Positions 46,489-56,426 of a stretch of DNA of 64,000 nt are shown here, one piece after another. The stretch is from positions 620,001 through 684,000 of the forward strand of contig NZ_CP062803.1 of assembly GCF_008801925.2 (NCBI RefSeq), written 5' to 3'. Every line of letters starts with the position of its first letter. The first letter of the stretch is position 1. The position numbers and the translations under genes were made by a program. The notes below the pieces were generated by a model. That model saw only the letters and a program-made list of their open reading frames with translations. It did not search any database and was not told the DNA's origin. The DNA comes from Cupriavidus basilensis. Lineage in GTDB: Bacteria > Pseudomonadota > Gammaproteobacteria > Burkholderiales > Burkholderiaceae.

Positions 46489-47357
46489 GCGCCGTCCATG
46501 TCGGGTGGGGTGAGCGGTGCCTCGCGGCGCACCAGCATCAGGTGCGCCTGGCGGGCGTCGGCACGCAGGACCTCGAAGCGCATCGGCGGCAACACCACCA
46601 CTTCGCCACGATGCGGCACGTGACCCAGGTGGTTGCTCAGCAAGCCGCCCACGGTATCGACGTCGTGATCCGAGAATTGCGTGCCAAAGGTTTCGTTGAA
46701 CTGCTCGATTTCGGTCAGTCCATGCACGCGCCAGCTGCCATCGGGCAGCTGCACGATGTTGTCGTGGTCTTCGTCGAGGTCGAACTCATCCTCGATGTCG
46801 CCCACGATCTGCTCCAGCACGTCCTCGATGGTGACCAGGCCGGCGACGCCGCCGTACTCGTCCACCACCATGGCGATGTGGTTGCGGTTGATGCGGAAGT
46901 CGCGCAACAGGATATTGAGGCGCTTGGACTCGGGAATGAACACCGCCGGGCGCAAGGTCTCGCGCAGGTCGAACTCTTCATCGGTGTAATACCGCAAGAG
47001 GTCCTTGGCGAGCAGGATGCCGATGATGTTGTCGCGGCTGCCTTCATAGACCGGAAAGCGCGAGTGCGCTGTCTGCCGCATGAAGGGAATGAAGCTCTCC
47101 GGCGCATCGGCGATATTGACGGTGTCCATCTGGCCACGGGGGACCATGATGTCGCGCGCGGTGAGTTCGGATACCTGGAACACGCCTTCGATCATGGAAA
47201 GCGAGTCGGCGTCGATCAGGTTGCGCGCATGCGCATCCTGGAGCACCTCAAGCAATTCGGCACGGGAGTCGGGCTCCGGAGAGATGAAATCCGAGAGCCG
47301 TTCGAGCAGGGATCGGGGACGGTCGGCTGACTTCGAACTGGGATAAGGGTCGTTCAT
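46485..47357 (-). CDS. corC: CorC/HlyC-type CBS-domain protein
   Basis: 290 residues. Two CBS domains (about 70-190, VPRGQMDTVNIAD and VDEYGGVAGLVTIEDVLEQIVGD region) and a C-terminal CorC_HlyC transporter-associated domain. It lacks the membrane DUF21 part, like Escherichia coli CorC (YbeX), linked to magnesium/cobalt efflux and ribosome biogenesis. In the conserved ybeZYX-lnt order, here separated from ybeY by a repeat copy and an IS. Confidence 0.94.
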   Translation of the reverse strand: MNDPYPSSKSADRPRSLLERLSDFISPEPDSRAELLEVLQDAHARNLIDADSLSMIEGVFQVSELTARDIMVPRGQMDTVNIADAPESFIPFMRQTAHSRFPVYEGSRDNIIGILLAKDLLRYYTDEEFDLRETLRPAVFIPESKRLNILLRDFRINRNHIAMVVDEYGGVAGLVTIEDVLEQIVGDIEDEFDLDEDHDNIVQLPDGSWRVHGLTEIEQFNETFGTQFSDHDVDTVGGLLSNHLGHVPHRGEVVVLPPMRFEVLRADARQAHLMLVRREAPLTPPDMDGA

Positions 47358-47403
47358 GGCGCGACGAGCGCGGGGTGGATATCGGTTGAAGGATACACTA
47401 AAA

Positions 47404-47657
47404 GGGTTTGGGGGCTGTGATGGGGGAGGTTTGGTGGGGTTTGGAATGGCAACTGCGACAGGAAAACTGGCTTGCGCTGGCTTGACGTCAACTGCTTAAC
47501 TGCAACTTCGGTTTCACCACCCCTGTGGGGCGGCGACCTACTTTCTTGTCTTGCCAACGGCCAAGAAAGTAGGCAAAAAAGGCGCGCCGGATGGGGCGAC
47601 TACCTCCTCGGGATTCGACGAAAAGAGCGGCCGGGACCCAAACTCGCATCGCCTTAA
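47404..47657 (+). repeat. Structured repeat, copy C, left part
   Basis: G-tract 47404-47443, spacer with AACTGC/CAACTGC-like motifs, short stem near 47517, the 11-bp stem with a small insertion in its loop (about 47537-47570), left long arm 47606-47630. The copy is broken at the centre of the apical palindrome (CGCCTTAAGG) by the IS5 element. TTAA at 47654-47657 is the left copy of the target duplication. Confidence 0.85.
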
Positions 47658-48832
47658 GGATCGCCTGAAAAACTCAGTTTCGTGACCCGGGCGTCTTATC
47701 GACACCGTCGCGGTTTGGATCTCCGCGGCTCTCCGGCTGGTTGCGTCAGCGCAATCCCGTTCTCTACCCGGTTGGGAGGCCATTCGGCCCCTCAATCGGC
47801 GTCACACGCCGTACGCAAGCAGCGCTCTGCGAGCCATCCAGAGATTGCTTAGTGCAAACAGCGTCTTCAGTTGTGCCGTGTTCTTCGCGAGACCTCGGTA
47901 ACGGACCTTGGCCATGCCGAACTGCTGCTTCAGCACCCGGAATGGATGTTCCACCTTCCCCCGGATCTTCGCTTTGATCGATTCGATCTCATTGAGCATC
48001 GCTTGAGCACGATCGCTGAGATCGAGTCTGCGGCGCTTGCCGGGCAGCATGCTCACGTGCCACCTCACCCCCGGTGCAGCCTCGGGCCGCTTGTGCACGC
48101 CAACGAAGCCGGCATCGCCAAAGACATCTGTTTCATTGCCATGCAGCAAGCTGTGTGCTTGGCTGATCTCACTCACATGGGCAGCCGTGCCGATCACGGT
48201 GTGCACCAGTCCGGAATCCGCATCCACGCCAATATGCGCCTTCATGCCGAAGTAATACTGCTTGCCCTTACGCGTGGAGTGCATCTCAGGATCACGCTCT
48301 CCACTGCTGTTCTTCGTCGAGGTCGGTGCACTGATCAATGTGGCATCGACCACCGTTCCCGCTTTCAACATCAGGCCTTTGCCTGCCAGCATCCCGTTCA
48401 CGACCGTCAATATCTGGGCAGCCAAGTCGTGCCGCTCCAGCAAGTGACGAAATCTCAAGATCGTGCTTTCGTCTGGCAACCGCGCCATGGCGCCGTCCAG
48501 GCCAGCGAACTCGCGATAGAGCGGCACATCATGAAGCGCTTCTTCCATGGCCGGATCTGACAGGCCGAACCACTGCTGCAGGAAGTGAACGCGCAACATC
48601 GTCCCGACCGGAAATGGTGGGCGTCCGGTCTTCTTCTTGGGGCAATGGGGTTCGATCAGGGCAACCAGGTCTGCCCAGGGGACCACCTGACTCATCTCAT
48701 CCAAGAACTCGCGCTTACGCGTGCGCTTTGTCGACAGGTTCAATCCCAATTCTCCTTGCTTCATGGCAGCTTCCTCCTGACTAGTGCAACGTAGGGGAAG
48801 CGCCACTCGCTGACACGTTTTGCAGAGAATCC
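47658..48832 (-). mobile_element. IS5-family insertion sequence, 1175 bp
   Basis: The ends GGATCGCCTGAAAAAC (47658-47673) and, read inward from the right, GGATTCTCTGCAAAAC (48817-48832) match at 12 of 16 positions. TTAA at 47654-47657 and 48833-48836 flanks it, fitting the YTAR target duplications of the IS5 subgroup. It carries one transposase gene of the DDE type. Length suits the subgroup (about 1.2 kb). It looks intact and could still be mobile. Confidence 0.9.
47802..48764 (-). CDS. IS5-family transposase
   Basis: 320 residues from MKQGELGLNLSTKRTRKREF at 48764, with TCAGGAGG just upstream as a strong ribosome-binding site; an upstream in-frame start is less likely. The DDE residues are visible: TVVDATLISAPTS, VFGDAGFVGVHKR, and the IS5 signature R-x3-E-x6-K in RGKVEHPFRVLKQQFG. 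The N-terminus has the DUF772-like GTMLRVHFLQQWFGLSDPAMEEAL. No frameshift or stop is seen. Confidence 0.95.
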   Translation of the reverse strand: MKQGELGLNLSTKRTRKREFLDEMSQVVPWADLVALIEPHCPKKKTGRPPFPVGTMLRVHFLQQWFGLSDPAMEEALHDVPLYREFAGLDGAMARLPDESTILRFRHLLERHDLAAQILTVVNGMLAGKGLMLKAGTVVDATLISAPTSTKNSSGERDPEMHSTRKGKQYYFGMKAHIGVDADSGLVHTVIGTAAHVSEISQAHSLLHGNETDVFGDAGFVGVHKRPEAAPGVRWHVSMLPGKRRRLDLSDRAQAMLNEIESIKAKIRGKVEHPFRVLKQQFGMAKVRYRGLAKNTAQLKTLFALSNLWMARRALLAYGV

Positions 48833-48975
48833 TTAAGGCGATACTCAGACATGGGTCCCTCTTTTCCGCTCTTTTCGCCGAATCCCGAGGCGCCCCATAC
48901 GGCCTGGTACACCTTCACGGCTCGCTTCGCATCGCGCTGGGGTGTTCGCCGGGGGCGGGTCACACTGCTACACCT
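48833..48975 (+). repeat. Structured repeat, copy C, right part
   Basis: TTAA (48833-48836), half of the apical palindrome, right long arm 48866-48890, then the conserved ACGGCTCGCTTCGCATCGCG segment, a degenerate H4 (about 48941-48964) and tail CTACACCTA. Compared with the left arm at 47606-47630 there is one mismatch in 25, the only imperfect arm pair of the family in this window. Confidence 0.8.
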
Positions 48976-49726
48976 AGTCTTTGATTTTGGTGCTGCCGTT
49001 GGCCAGGTACGGGTCCGGGTAGCCTAGGGCTTGCAGCGTTTCCGTCTCGATGGCTTCCATTTCTTCCGCTTCGCCATCTTCCTCGTGCTCGTAGCCTTGC
49101 GCATGCAGGACGCCGTGCACGATCAGGTGGGCGTAGTGTGCTTCAAGCGACTTTTTCTGCTCGCGGGCTTCCTGTTCCACTACCGGGCAACACAGGACGA
49201 TGTCGCCGCTGACCGGGTCGGACTCGTGCTCGGCATAGGCGAAGGTCAGCACGTTGGTCGCGTAGTCCTTGCCGCGGTAGCTGCGGTTCAGGCTGCGGCC
49301 TTCTTCCTCGCCGACGAAGCGGATGGTCAGCGTGGCATCGGCGTACAGCGCGGACTTGGCCCAGGTCTGGACCTTGCGCTGGGTCGGCAGGCCGCGCTGC
49401 CCCTTGATGCCTTCGCCATATTGCAATGCCAGTTCCAGGGATGGCGGCGTGGCGGGTGTGCCGGTGGTGGTGACCGCAGGCGTGGCGGTAACGGCGACCG
49501 ACAAGGCGTCGTGGTTGTCCGGGCGCACCAGCAGGCCGGCCTGCTGGCGGTCGTCGGTGTGCTCGGCCAGCAGCGCGACTACGCCGTCGGCGGCTTGCGA
49601 CAGGTCCACGGTGATGCTGCGGCCGTCAGGCAGCTGCACGCGCAGGGCGTGTGCCTGGGTCTTGCGCGCGCGGCCTTCGGCGTCGAACAGGATCAGGCTG
49701 GCGGGGGAGGAGGACTTTGCGTTCAC
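48974..49726 (-). CDS. ybeY: Endoribonuclease/rRNA maturation factor YbeY, N-terminally extended
   Basis: 250 residues, compared with about 150-180 for most YbeY. The zinc-binding [14 protein letters not shown] is intact and [16 protein letters not shown] precedes it, so the core (about 96-240) should be active in 16S rRNA 3'-end processing. Residues 1-95 form an extra region: [20 protein letters not shown] and [20 protein letters not shown] look like a small folded beta domain, followed by a Thr/Pro linker. phoH is 14 bases upstream. Confidence 0.9.
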   Translation of the reverse strand: MNAKSSSPASLILFDAEGRARKTQAHALRVQLPDGRSITVDLSQAADGVVALLAEHTDDRQQAGLLVRPDNHDALSVAVTATPAVTTTGTPATPPSLELALQYGEGIKGQRGLPTQRKVQTWAKSALYADATLTIRFVGEEEGRSLNRSYRGKDYATNVLTFAYAEHESDPVSGDIVLCCPVVEQEAREQKKSLEAHYAHLIVHGVLHAQGYEHEEDGEAEEMEAIETETLQALGYPDPYLANGSTKIKD

Positions 49727-49740
49727 GATTGGGCGTTGGA

Positions 49741-50766
49741 TTAAGCGTCTCGGTGTTGAGCGTGATATTCGTCATAGGCATCGACGATGCGCGCCACCAG
49801 CGGGTGTCGCACCACGTCGGTGCTGGTAAAGCGGGTCATGGCCACGCCGCGCACTTCACGCAGCACGTGCTGGGCTTCCACCAGCCCGCTCTTCTGCCCG
49901 CGTGGCAGGTCGATCTGGGTGGTGTCGCCGGTGATGACCGCCTTGGAGCCAAAGCCGATCCGGGTCAGGAACATCTTCATCTGCTCGGGCGTGGTGTTCT
50001 GCGCCTCGTCCAGGATGATGAAGGCATGGTTCAACGTGCGGCCACGCATATAGGCCAGCGGCGCGACCTCGATCATCTGGCGCTCGAACATCTTCTGCGT
50101 GCGGTCGAAGCCGAGCAGGTCGTAGAGCGCGTCGTACAGCGGCCGCAGGTAAGGATCGATCTTCTGGGCCAGGTCGCCGGGCAGGAAGCCCAGGCGCTCG
50201 CCGGCTTCCACCGCCGGACGCGTCAGCACGATGCGCTTGACCGAGTCGCGCTCGAGCGCGTCCACGGCGCAGGCCACCGCCAGATAGGTCTTGCCGGTGC
50301 CGGCCGGCCCGATGCCCAGAGTCAGGTCGTGCGCCAGCACGTTGCGCAGGTAGTCGCGCTGCATGGGCGTGCGCCCGTGCAGGCCCGCGCGGCGCGTGTG
50401 CAGCACGGGGGATTCGTCATCGTCGCTGCCGGTATCCGCGCTCGCGCCGTCGGGCACATAGCCGCCGTGCGCGGCGACTTGGCGTGCCTCGACCAGGCCG
50501 AGCTGCACGTCGTCGATCGACAGGGCGGTGCGGGCGTTGTTGTAGAAGCGCTCAAGGGCCGCCGCGGCGTCGCGGGCGTAGGCGCCGCGCACGGTCATGC
50601 GATGGCCGCGGCGCTGGATGGTGACGTCGAGCGCCTGTTCGATCTGGCGCAGGTTCTCGTCAAGCGGCCCGCACAGGTTCTGCAGGCGGGCGTTGTCGTC
50701 CTTGGGGGCGACGAATTCGGCTGAAGGGATTTTCATCTGGGTACGAGTGGCTGCAACAGGCTGCAT
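49741..50766 (-). CDS. ybeZ: PhoH-like ATPase (YbeZ)
   Basis: 341 residues; a start at MKIPSAEF (50736) is also possible. P-loop [15 protein letters not shown] and Walker B/DEAD-like [18 protein letters not shown] with [12 protein letters not shown] match PhoH/YbeZ, an ATPase that works with YbeY in RNA processing. Residues around 110-125 are an acidic linker. In the miaB-ybeZ-ybeY order. Confidence 0.94.
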   Translation of the reverse strand: MQPVAATRTQMKIPSAEFVAPKDDNARLQNLCGPLDENLRQIEQALDVTIQRRGHRMTVRGAYARDAAAALERFYNNARTALSIDDVQLGLVEARQVAAHGGYVPDGASADTGSDDDESPVLHTRRAGLHGRTPMQRDYLRNVLAHDLTLGIGPAGTGKTYLAVACAVDALERDSVKRIVLTRPAVEAGERLGFLPGDLAQKIDPYLRPLYDALYDLLGFDRTQKMFERQMIEVAPLAYMRGRTLNHAFIILDEAQNTTPEQMKMFLTRIGFGSKAVITGDTTQIDLPRGQKSGLVEAQHVLREVRGVAMTRFTSTDVVRHPLVARIVDAYDEYHAQHRDA

Positions 50767-50776
50767 CGGGCGCGGG

Positions 50777-52129
50777 TTACTGGCGCACGACGATTTCGCC
50801 GCGCAGCGAATGCGGGAAGGCTTCGGTAATGGCCACGTCCATCATTTCGCCGACCATGCGCTCGCGCCTGGCCTGGGGCACGCCGGGCAGCGCGAAGTTC
50901 ACCACGCGGTTGTTCTCGGTGCGGCCGTGCAGCTCGGTCGGATCCTTGCGTGCCGGGCCTTCCACCAGGATGCGCTGCACCGAGCCGACCATGCCTTTGC
51001 TGATGCGCTGCACGTTTTCCTCGATGGTGGCCTGCAGATGCTGCAGGCGCCGCAGCTTGACCTCGTGCGGCGTGTCGTCGGCCAGGTTGGCCGCCGGCGT
51101 GCCGGGGCGCGGGCTGAAGATAAACGAGAACGAAGTGTCGTAGCCGATCTCCTCGATCATCGCCATCAGCTTGTCGAAGTCCGCCTCGGTCTCGCCGGGG
51201 AAGCCGATGATGAAGTCGGATGACAGCGACATGTCCGGGCGCAGCGCGCGCAACTTGCGGATGATGCTCTTGTATTCCAGCACGCTGTAGCCGCGCTTCA
51301 TCGCCATCAGGATGCGGTCTGAAGCGTGCTGCACCGGCAGGTGCAGGTGGTTGACCAGCTTCGGGCAGCGCTCGTACATCTCGATCAGGCGCGGCGTGAA
51401 TTCCTTCGGGTGGCTGGTGGTGTAGCGGATGCGCTCGATGCCGGGGATCTCGGCCACGTATTCGATCAGCAGCGCGAAGTCGGCGATCTCGCTGGTGCCG
51501 CCCATGGCGCCGCGATACGCGTTGACGTTCTGGCCCAGCAACGTGACTTCGCGCACGCCTTGCCCGGCCAGCCCGGCGACTTCCGCCAGTACGTCCTCGA
51601 ACGGGCGGGAGACTTCCTCGCCACGGGTGTAGGGCACCACGCAGTAGCTGCAGTACTTGGAGCAGCCTTCCATGATGGAGACAAAGGCGCTCGGGCCTTC
51701 CACGCGTGCCGGCGGCAGGTGGTCGAACTTTTCGATTTCGGGAAAGGAAATGTCCACCTGCGAGTGGCCGGTCTGCTGGCGGCGGTTGATCATGTCAGGC
51801 AGGCGGTGCAGCGTCTGCGGGCCGAACACCACGTCGACATAGGGCGCGCGCTTGACGATGGCGGCGCCTTCCTGGCTCGCCACGCAGCCGCCCACGCCGA
51901 TCACCAGGTCCGGCTTGACGGCCTTGAGTGCCTTCAGGCGGCCCAGTTCGGAGAACACTTTCTCTTGCGCCTTCTCGCGCACGGAGCAGGTGTTGAAGAG
52001 GATGACGTCCGCTTCTTCCAGCGTGTCTGTCTTCTCCATGCCCTGGGTGGCATGGAGCATATCGACCATCTTGTCCGAGTCGTACTCGTTCATCTGACAG
52101 CCGTAGGTTTTGACGAAGACTTTTTTCAT
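50777..52129 (-). CDS. miaB: tRNA-2-methylthio-N6-dimethylallyladenosine synthase
   Basis: 450 residues. A radical-SAM methylthiotransferase acting on A37 of tRNA. The N-terminal cluster cysteines ([31 protein letters not shown]), the radical-[20 protein letters not shown] and the C-terminal TRAM domain ([19 protein letters not shown]) are complete. First gene of the miaB-ybeZ-ybeY-corC-lnt run. Confidence 0.97.
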   Translation of the reverse strand: MKKVFVKTYGCQMNEYDSDKMVDMLHATQGMEKTDTLEEADVILFNTCSVREKAQEKVFSELGRLKALKAVKPDLVIGVGGCVASQEGAAIVKRAPYVDVVFGPQTLHRLPDMINRRQQTGHSQVDISFPEIEKFDHLPPARVEGPSAFVSIMEGCSKYCSYCVVPYTRGEEVSRPFEDVLAEVAGLAGQGVREVTLLGQNVNAYRGAMGGTSEIADFALLIEYVAEIPGIERIRYTTSHPKEFTPRLIEMYERCPKLVNHLHLPVQHASDRILMAMKRGYSVLEYKSIIRKLRALRPDMSLSSDFIIGFPGETEADFDKLMAMIEEIGYDTSFSFIFSPRPGTPAANLADDTPHEVKLRRLQHLQATIEENVQRISKGMVGSVQRILVEGPARKDPTELHGRTENNRVVNFALPGVPQARRERMVGEMMDVAITEAFPHSLRGEIVVRQ

Positions 52130-52223
52130 GGTGCCGATCTCAGTGGTTGACCTGGGGGCATCAGGGTTTGATGGGGACGAAAGGCATCCGGGCCTCGGCG
52201 CGTCGCCGCGCCCCGGACTACGA

Positions 52224-52604
52224 CTATTGCGCTGCTTTTTGTTCCTGCTCGGTCAGCACCCAGGCCGTCAGCAACTGGCCGTAGAGGTCAAGCTTGAACC
52301 GTACCGGCAGCTTCTGGCCGGCCACCACCCCGATGGGCAGCAACTGATTGTCCGTGCCGAACAGCCGCAGGCCCGGCGCCACGCCAACGGTCTTGCCGTC
52401 CAGCGTGGCCGACTGTGGCGCGCTGGGCGACGGCGCGGCGAGCACCAGCTTGGCCTTGGCCGCGTCCGCGGGGATCACGCGCAACGCCTGCTGCGCATAC
52501 GCCGTTGCCGGCAGCAGCGCGGCGGGCAAAACAAGCGATGCAGCTAGCAAGGTGGCCCGGACCAAAGCGAAAAGGGCAGGGCGCGCGGCGCGGTTGGCTG
52601 GCAT
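52224..52604 (-). CDS. Small secreted hypothetical protein
   Basis: 126 residues from [16 protein letters not shown] at 52604; the frame opens earlier. A clear signal peptide ends near ATAYAQQ. The mature part ([39 protein letters not shown], then [18 protein letters not shown]) looks beta-rich. No family recognised. It precedes miaB by 94 bases on the same strand. Confidence 0.65.
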   Translation of the reverse strand: MPANRAARPALFALVRATLLAASLVLPAALLPATAYAQQALRVIPADAAKAKLVLAAPSPSAPQSATLDGKTVGVAPGLRLFGTDNQLLPIGVVAGQKLPVRFKLDLYGQLLTAWVLTEQEQKAAQ

Positions 52605-52728
52605 GGAGGCTCCGGCGGAAACGGTTCGGAAAACGAAAGCGGAAAACGAAAGCGCTTCGGGTCTACTCCCCGGCGGCGCGGGCCGGGCAACCTGATATTC
52701 TACCCGGTCGCCCGCCGGCTGCGCGGCG

Positions 52729-54417
52729 CTAGAACAGCCCGGATGCTTCCTGCAGCACACGCTGCTTGGAGACCGTGCCCATCAGTTCGCGCCCGGCCGT
52801 GTCGCGGATCAGCGGGATCCGGTTGAGCGCGTGGTGGGTGAACAGCCGCAGCGCGTCGGGCAGCCGCGACTCCGGCGTCAGGGTGGGGAAATCGCGCTCG
52901 CACAGTGCCAGCAGGCCCGCGTCCGGCTGCTCGCGTAGTGCGCGATGCACCGCATGGATCGACAGCGCGCCCAGCAGGCAGCCATCCGGCCCAACCAGAT
53001 AAAGATAGCGCGTGCCGGTCTCGGCGAACTTGTCGCTGGCCTGCTCCAGCGTGGCCTCGGGGCCGATGACGGTGTCGGTGGCGTCGCACAGCCCGGCCAG
53101 CGTCTGGGCCCGCGCGCGTTCCGCGGCGGCGGATGCCTGGGTGCGCTCTGCCACCACGCTGTACAAGGACAAGGTCTGGCAGCGCGATGCGGTGTAGTAG
53201 GCCGCCGCCGCGCCGATCATGCCCGGCAGCAGCAGCGCCGGCGCCAGCGTCATCTCGAACACCATCAGCACCGACATCAGCGGCGCCTGGCTGGTGGCGG
53301 CCAGGAAGGCGGCCATGCCCACCAGCGGCAGCAGCGGCGCGCCGCTGCCACCCGGCACGGCGGGAGCCAGCAACTGCCCGAGCGCGGCGCCGACGAACAG
53401 CGAAGGCGTAAACACGCCGCCCACCGCGCCCGAGCCCATGCTGAGCACGGTGGCCAGCAGCTTGGCCAGCAACACTGCCGCCAGCGATACGCTCAAGGGG
53501 TGCGCCTGCAAGATCGACTGGATGGTGTAGTAGCCGTTGCCGACCACCTCGGGCACCCAGATTGCCAGCACGCCCACCATGGCACCGCCCAGCGCCAGGC
53601 GCGGCACCAGGCCGCCCGGCACCCGGGCAAAGGCGCCCTTGGCCAGGCTGGAGGCGCGCATGAAGAGGGCGCCGGACACGCCGGCCAGCACGCCGAGCAA
53701 GACCGCCGCCAGCAGCATGGGCGGATGCAGCAGGTCGGCGGGCACGGTCAGGCCGGGATAGAGCGGCTGCAGGCCGCCATGTAACTGGCTGACCACGGTG
53801 CCCGCCACGGAAGCCAGGAACAGCGGCATCAGGCGCTGCACTGCCACTGCGCCGAAGACCACCTCGGCCACGAAGACCGCCGCCGACAGCGGCGTGTGAT
53901 ACACCGAGGCCAGCCCGGCGGCGGCCGCGCAAGCCGTGAGCATGCGCCGCAGGTTGGTGTCGCCGTCCGGCCCGCTGCCGCCGCGCGCGGACGGAAACAC
54001 CGATCCGCACAGGGCCGCGAGCTGGATCATCGCGCCTTCCTTGCCCACCGAGCTGCCGGTGACGATGGAGCAGAACGAAGACAGCGCGCGCAGCAAGGTG
54101 ATGCGCACCGGCAGGCGTCCGGTGCCGCTGGCAACGGCTTCCATATAGTCGGAGACGCCTGGCTGCGCGGCATTGAGCTTGGCCGCCGCCGTCAGCAGCA
54201 AGCCCGCGATCACGCCGCCAAGCGTCGGGATCGCCACCCGCCAGATCAGGGCGAGGCCCGCGAATACCGTGACGATATCGGCATGCGTGCCAAACATCAC
54301 GTAGCCGCTAGCGTCGAGCGCCTCCTTGAACAGGGTGGTGACGATGGCCGCGGCAATCCCTACCGGGATGGCAGTAAAGAGGGTGACTTCCTGGTCTTCG
54401 ATGAACCTGAACCGCAT
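52729..54417 (-). CDS. clcA: ClC-family chloride channel/antiporter with CBS domains
   Basis: 562 residues from MRFRFIEDQEVTLF at 54417; the longer frame is rejected. Selectivity motifs: SSVGKEGAMIQLAAL contains the gating-glutamate segment GKEG, and SGAVGGVFTPSLFVGAALG is the GxFxP motif. About ten membrane helices precede two CBS domains (about 430-562, ending LIRDTAGRELMGTVSKQRVL). Whether it is a channel or a Cl-/H+ exchanger is not decidable here. Divergent from rhlE. Confidence 0.93.
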   Translation of the reverse strand: MRFRFIEDQEVTLFTAIPVGIAAAIVTTLFKEALDASGYVMFGTHADIVTVFAGLALIWRVAIPTLGGVIAGLLLTAAAKLNAAQPGVSDYMEAVASGTGRLPVRITLLRALSSFCSIVTGSSVGKEGAMIQLAALCGSVFPSARGGSGPDGDTNLRRMLTACAAAAGLASVYHTPLSAAVFVAEVVFGAVAVQRLMPLFLASVAGTVVSQLHGGLQPLYPGLTVPADLLHPPMLLAAVLLGVLAGVSGALFMRASSLAKGAFARVPGGLVPRLALGGAMVGVLAIWVPEVVGNGYYTIQSILQAHPLSVSLAAVLLAKLLATVLSMGSGAVGGVFTPSLFVGAALGQLLAPAVPGGSGAPLLPLVGMAAFLAATSQAPLMSVLMVFEMTLAPALLLPGMIGAAAAYYTASRCQTLSLYSVVAERTQASAAAERARAQTLAGLCDATDTVIGPEATLEQASDKFAETGTRYLYLVGPDGCLLGALSIHAVHRALREQPDAGLLALCERDFPTLTPESRLPDALRLFTHHALNRIPLIRDTAGRELMGTVSKQRVLQEASGLF

Positions 54418-54725
54418 CGTGTCGGCATCCGGGGGGCTGGGATGGGCTGGGCCGGGCTGGCGCGCGCCCGCGCGGTGCGTGGGCTCACCCAGGCAGGGGC
54501 CAGGCGGGGGATGGCCGCCATCATAGCGCAGCGGCGCGCGCGTCCCTCGGGGCGCCGCGCGCGCGCAAAAGCGCCAGGCTGGTACACTAGCGGTCTTTCC
54601 TCCTAAAGAAGCGGGGGCAGTCGCCTCGCTTCGCCGGTCGGTATTTCCGGTTTTCGGTTTTCTCACTCACGTCGCCCCCGCGATTGGCGCACCACATGCG
54701 CAAAGGGCGGCCGAAGCGTCAATTC

Positions 54726-56393
54726 ATGTCTTTTTCCGAACTTGGCTTGTCCGACAAGCTTATGCGTGCCGTGGCCGAACAGGGCTATACCACGCCGACT
54801 CCGATTCAAGCGCAGGCGATTCCCGCCATCCTGAAAGGGGGCGACCTGCTTGCCGGCGCACAGACCGGCACCGGCAAGACGGCCGGCTTCACGCTGCCGC
54901 TGCTGCAACTGCTGTCCGAATCCTCGGCCGGCCGCGAACCCGCGCGTGGACAGCGCCTGCCGGTGCGCGCACTTGTCCTGACCCCGACCCGCGAACTGGC
55001 CGCGCAGGTGGAAGAAAGCGTCCGTAACTACGGCAAGTACCTCAAGCTGCGCTCCATGGTGATGTTCGGCGGCGTGGGCATCAACCCGCAGATCGAACAG
55101 CTCAAGCGCGGTGTCGATATCGTGGTGGCCACGCCCGGCCGCCTGCTCGATCACCTGTCCCAGCGCACCATCGACCTGTCGCACGTGGAAATGCTGGTGC
55201 TGGACGAAGCCGACCGCATGCTCGACATGGGCTTCATCCACGACATCCGCAAGATCCTCAACGTCTTGCCGCCGAAGCGCCAGAACCTGCTGTTCTCGGC
55301 CACCTTCTCCGACGAGATCCGTGGCCTGGCCGACCGACTGCTGGACAACCCCGCTTCCATTGAAGTGGCGCGCCGCAATACCACGGCCGAAACCGTGGCG
55401 CAGCGCGTCTACCCGGTGGACCGCGAGCGCAAGCGCGAACTGCTGGCCCACCTGGTGCGCGAGAACGACTGGCACCAGGTGCTGGTGTTCACCCGCACCA
55501 AGCACGGCGCCAACCGCCTGGCCGAGCAGCTCGACAAGGACGGCCTGTCGGCATTGGCGATCCACGGCAACAAGAGCCAGTCAGCCCGCACGCGCGCGCT
55601 GACCGAGTTCAAGGCCGGCACGCTGCGCCTGCTGGTGGCGACCGATATCGCCGCGCGCGGCATCGACATCGACCAACTGCCCCACGTGGTCAACTACGAC
55701 CTCCCCAACGTGCCCGAAGACTACGTGCACCGTATCGGCCGTACCGGCCGCGCCGGCGCCGAGGGCGAGGCAATCTCGCTGGTCTGCGTGGATGAAATCT
55801 CGCTGATGCGCGATATCGAGCGGCTGATCAAGCGCCAGATCGAGCAAACCATCCTGCCGGGCTTCGAGGTCGATCCGAGCATTCCGGCCGAGCCGATCCA
55901 GAAGGGCCGGCAGGCACGCGGCCAGGGCCAGGGCCAGGGCAATGGTGGTGGCCGTGGCCGCAGCCAGGCGCCCGCCGGCGGCCAGCCGCGCGGCCGTGCA
56001 CCGGCCGCGGACGCTGGCGAGCGCCAGCAACGTCCGGCACGCGCGCCGCAAGGCCGCGGCCAGGCTCCGGCCGCTGCCGATGGGCAAGGCCAGCGCCGCG
56101 CGCCGCAGGCACCGGGCCAGCGCCCGGCGCAGGGCAGCGGACGGCCGGCTTCGGCCGGGCAAGGCAACCCGCGTAACGGTCAGGCCAATGGCAACCGCAC
56201 TGGCGAGGCTAACGGCAACCGTGCCGCTGGCAATGGCAACCGCGATCGCAATGGCGATGTCAACGGCAACCGCGCCGGTGCCGATACCCATGTCGCGCGG
56301 CCGCGCACCGGGCAGGATCCGGCGGCACGCGGCCGCCGTCCGGCGCCGCAAGCCGCGCTGCTGGGCGGCCAGCGCGCCAAGCCCACGCGCTAA
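54726..56393 (+). CDS. rhlE: DEAD-box RNA helicase RhlE with long Gly/Asn/Arg tail
   Basis: 555 residues from [13 protein letters not shown] at 54726; in-frame starts upstream exist. All helicase motifs are present: Q motif [70 protein letters not shown] and [10 protein letters not shown]. The last about 160 residues are low complexity: [16 protein letters not shown], Pro/Gln/Arg-rich blocks, then repeated NGNR units. Such tails bind RNA and can drive condensate formation. A long leader (about 135 nt) may allow cold-type regulation. Confidence 0.95.
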   Translation: MSFSELGLSDKLMRAVAEQGYTTPTPIQAQAIPAILKGGDLLAGAQTGTGKTAGFTLPLLQLLSESSAGREPARGQRLPVRALVLTPTRELAAQVEESVRNYGKYLKLRSMVMFGGVGINPQIEQLKRGVDIVVATPGRLLDHLSQRTIDLSHVEMLVLDEADRMLDMGFIHDIRKILNVLPPKRQNLLFSATFSDEIRGLADRLLDNPASIEVARRNTTAETVAQRVYPVDRERKRELLAHLVRENDWHQVLVFTRTKHGANRLAEQLDKDGLSALAIHGNKSQSARTRALTEFKAGTLRLLVATDIAARGIDIDQLPHVVNYDLPNVPEDYVHRIGRTGRAGAEGEAISLVCVDEISLMRDIERLIKRQIEQTILPGFEVDPSIPAEPIQKGRQARGQGQGQGNGGGRGRSQAPAGGQPRGRAPAADAGERQQRPARAPQGRGQAPAAADGQGQRRAPQAPGQRPAQGSGRPASAGQGNPRNGQANGNRTGEANGNRAAGNGNRDRNGDVNGNRAGADTHVARPRTGQDPAARGRRPAPQAALLGGQRAKPTR

Positions 56394-56426
56394 CTCCATA
56401 ACGTTCCCCAACGGCTGCCACGCGCC

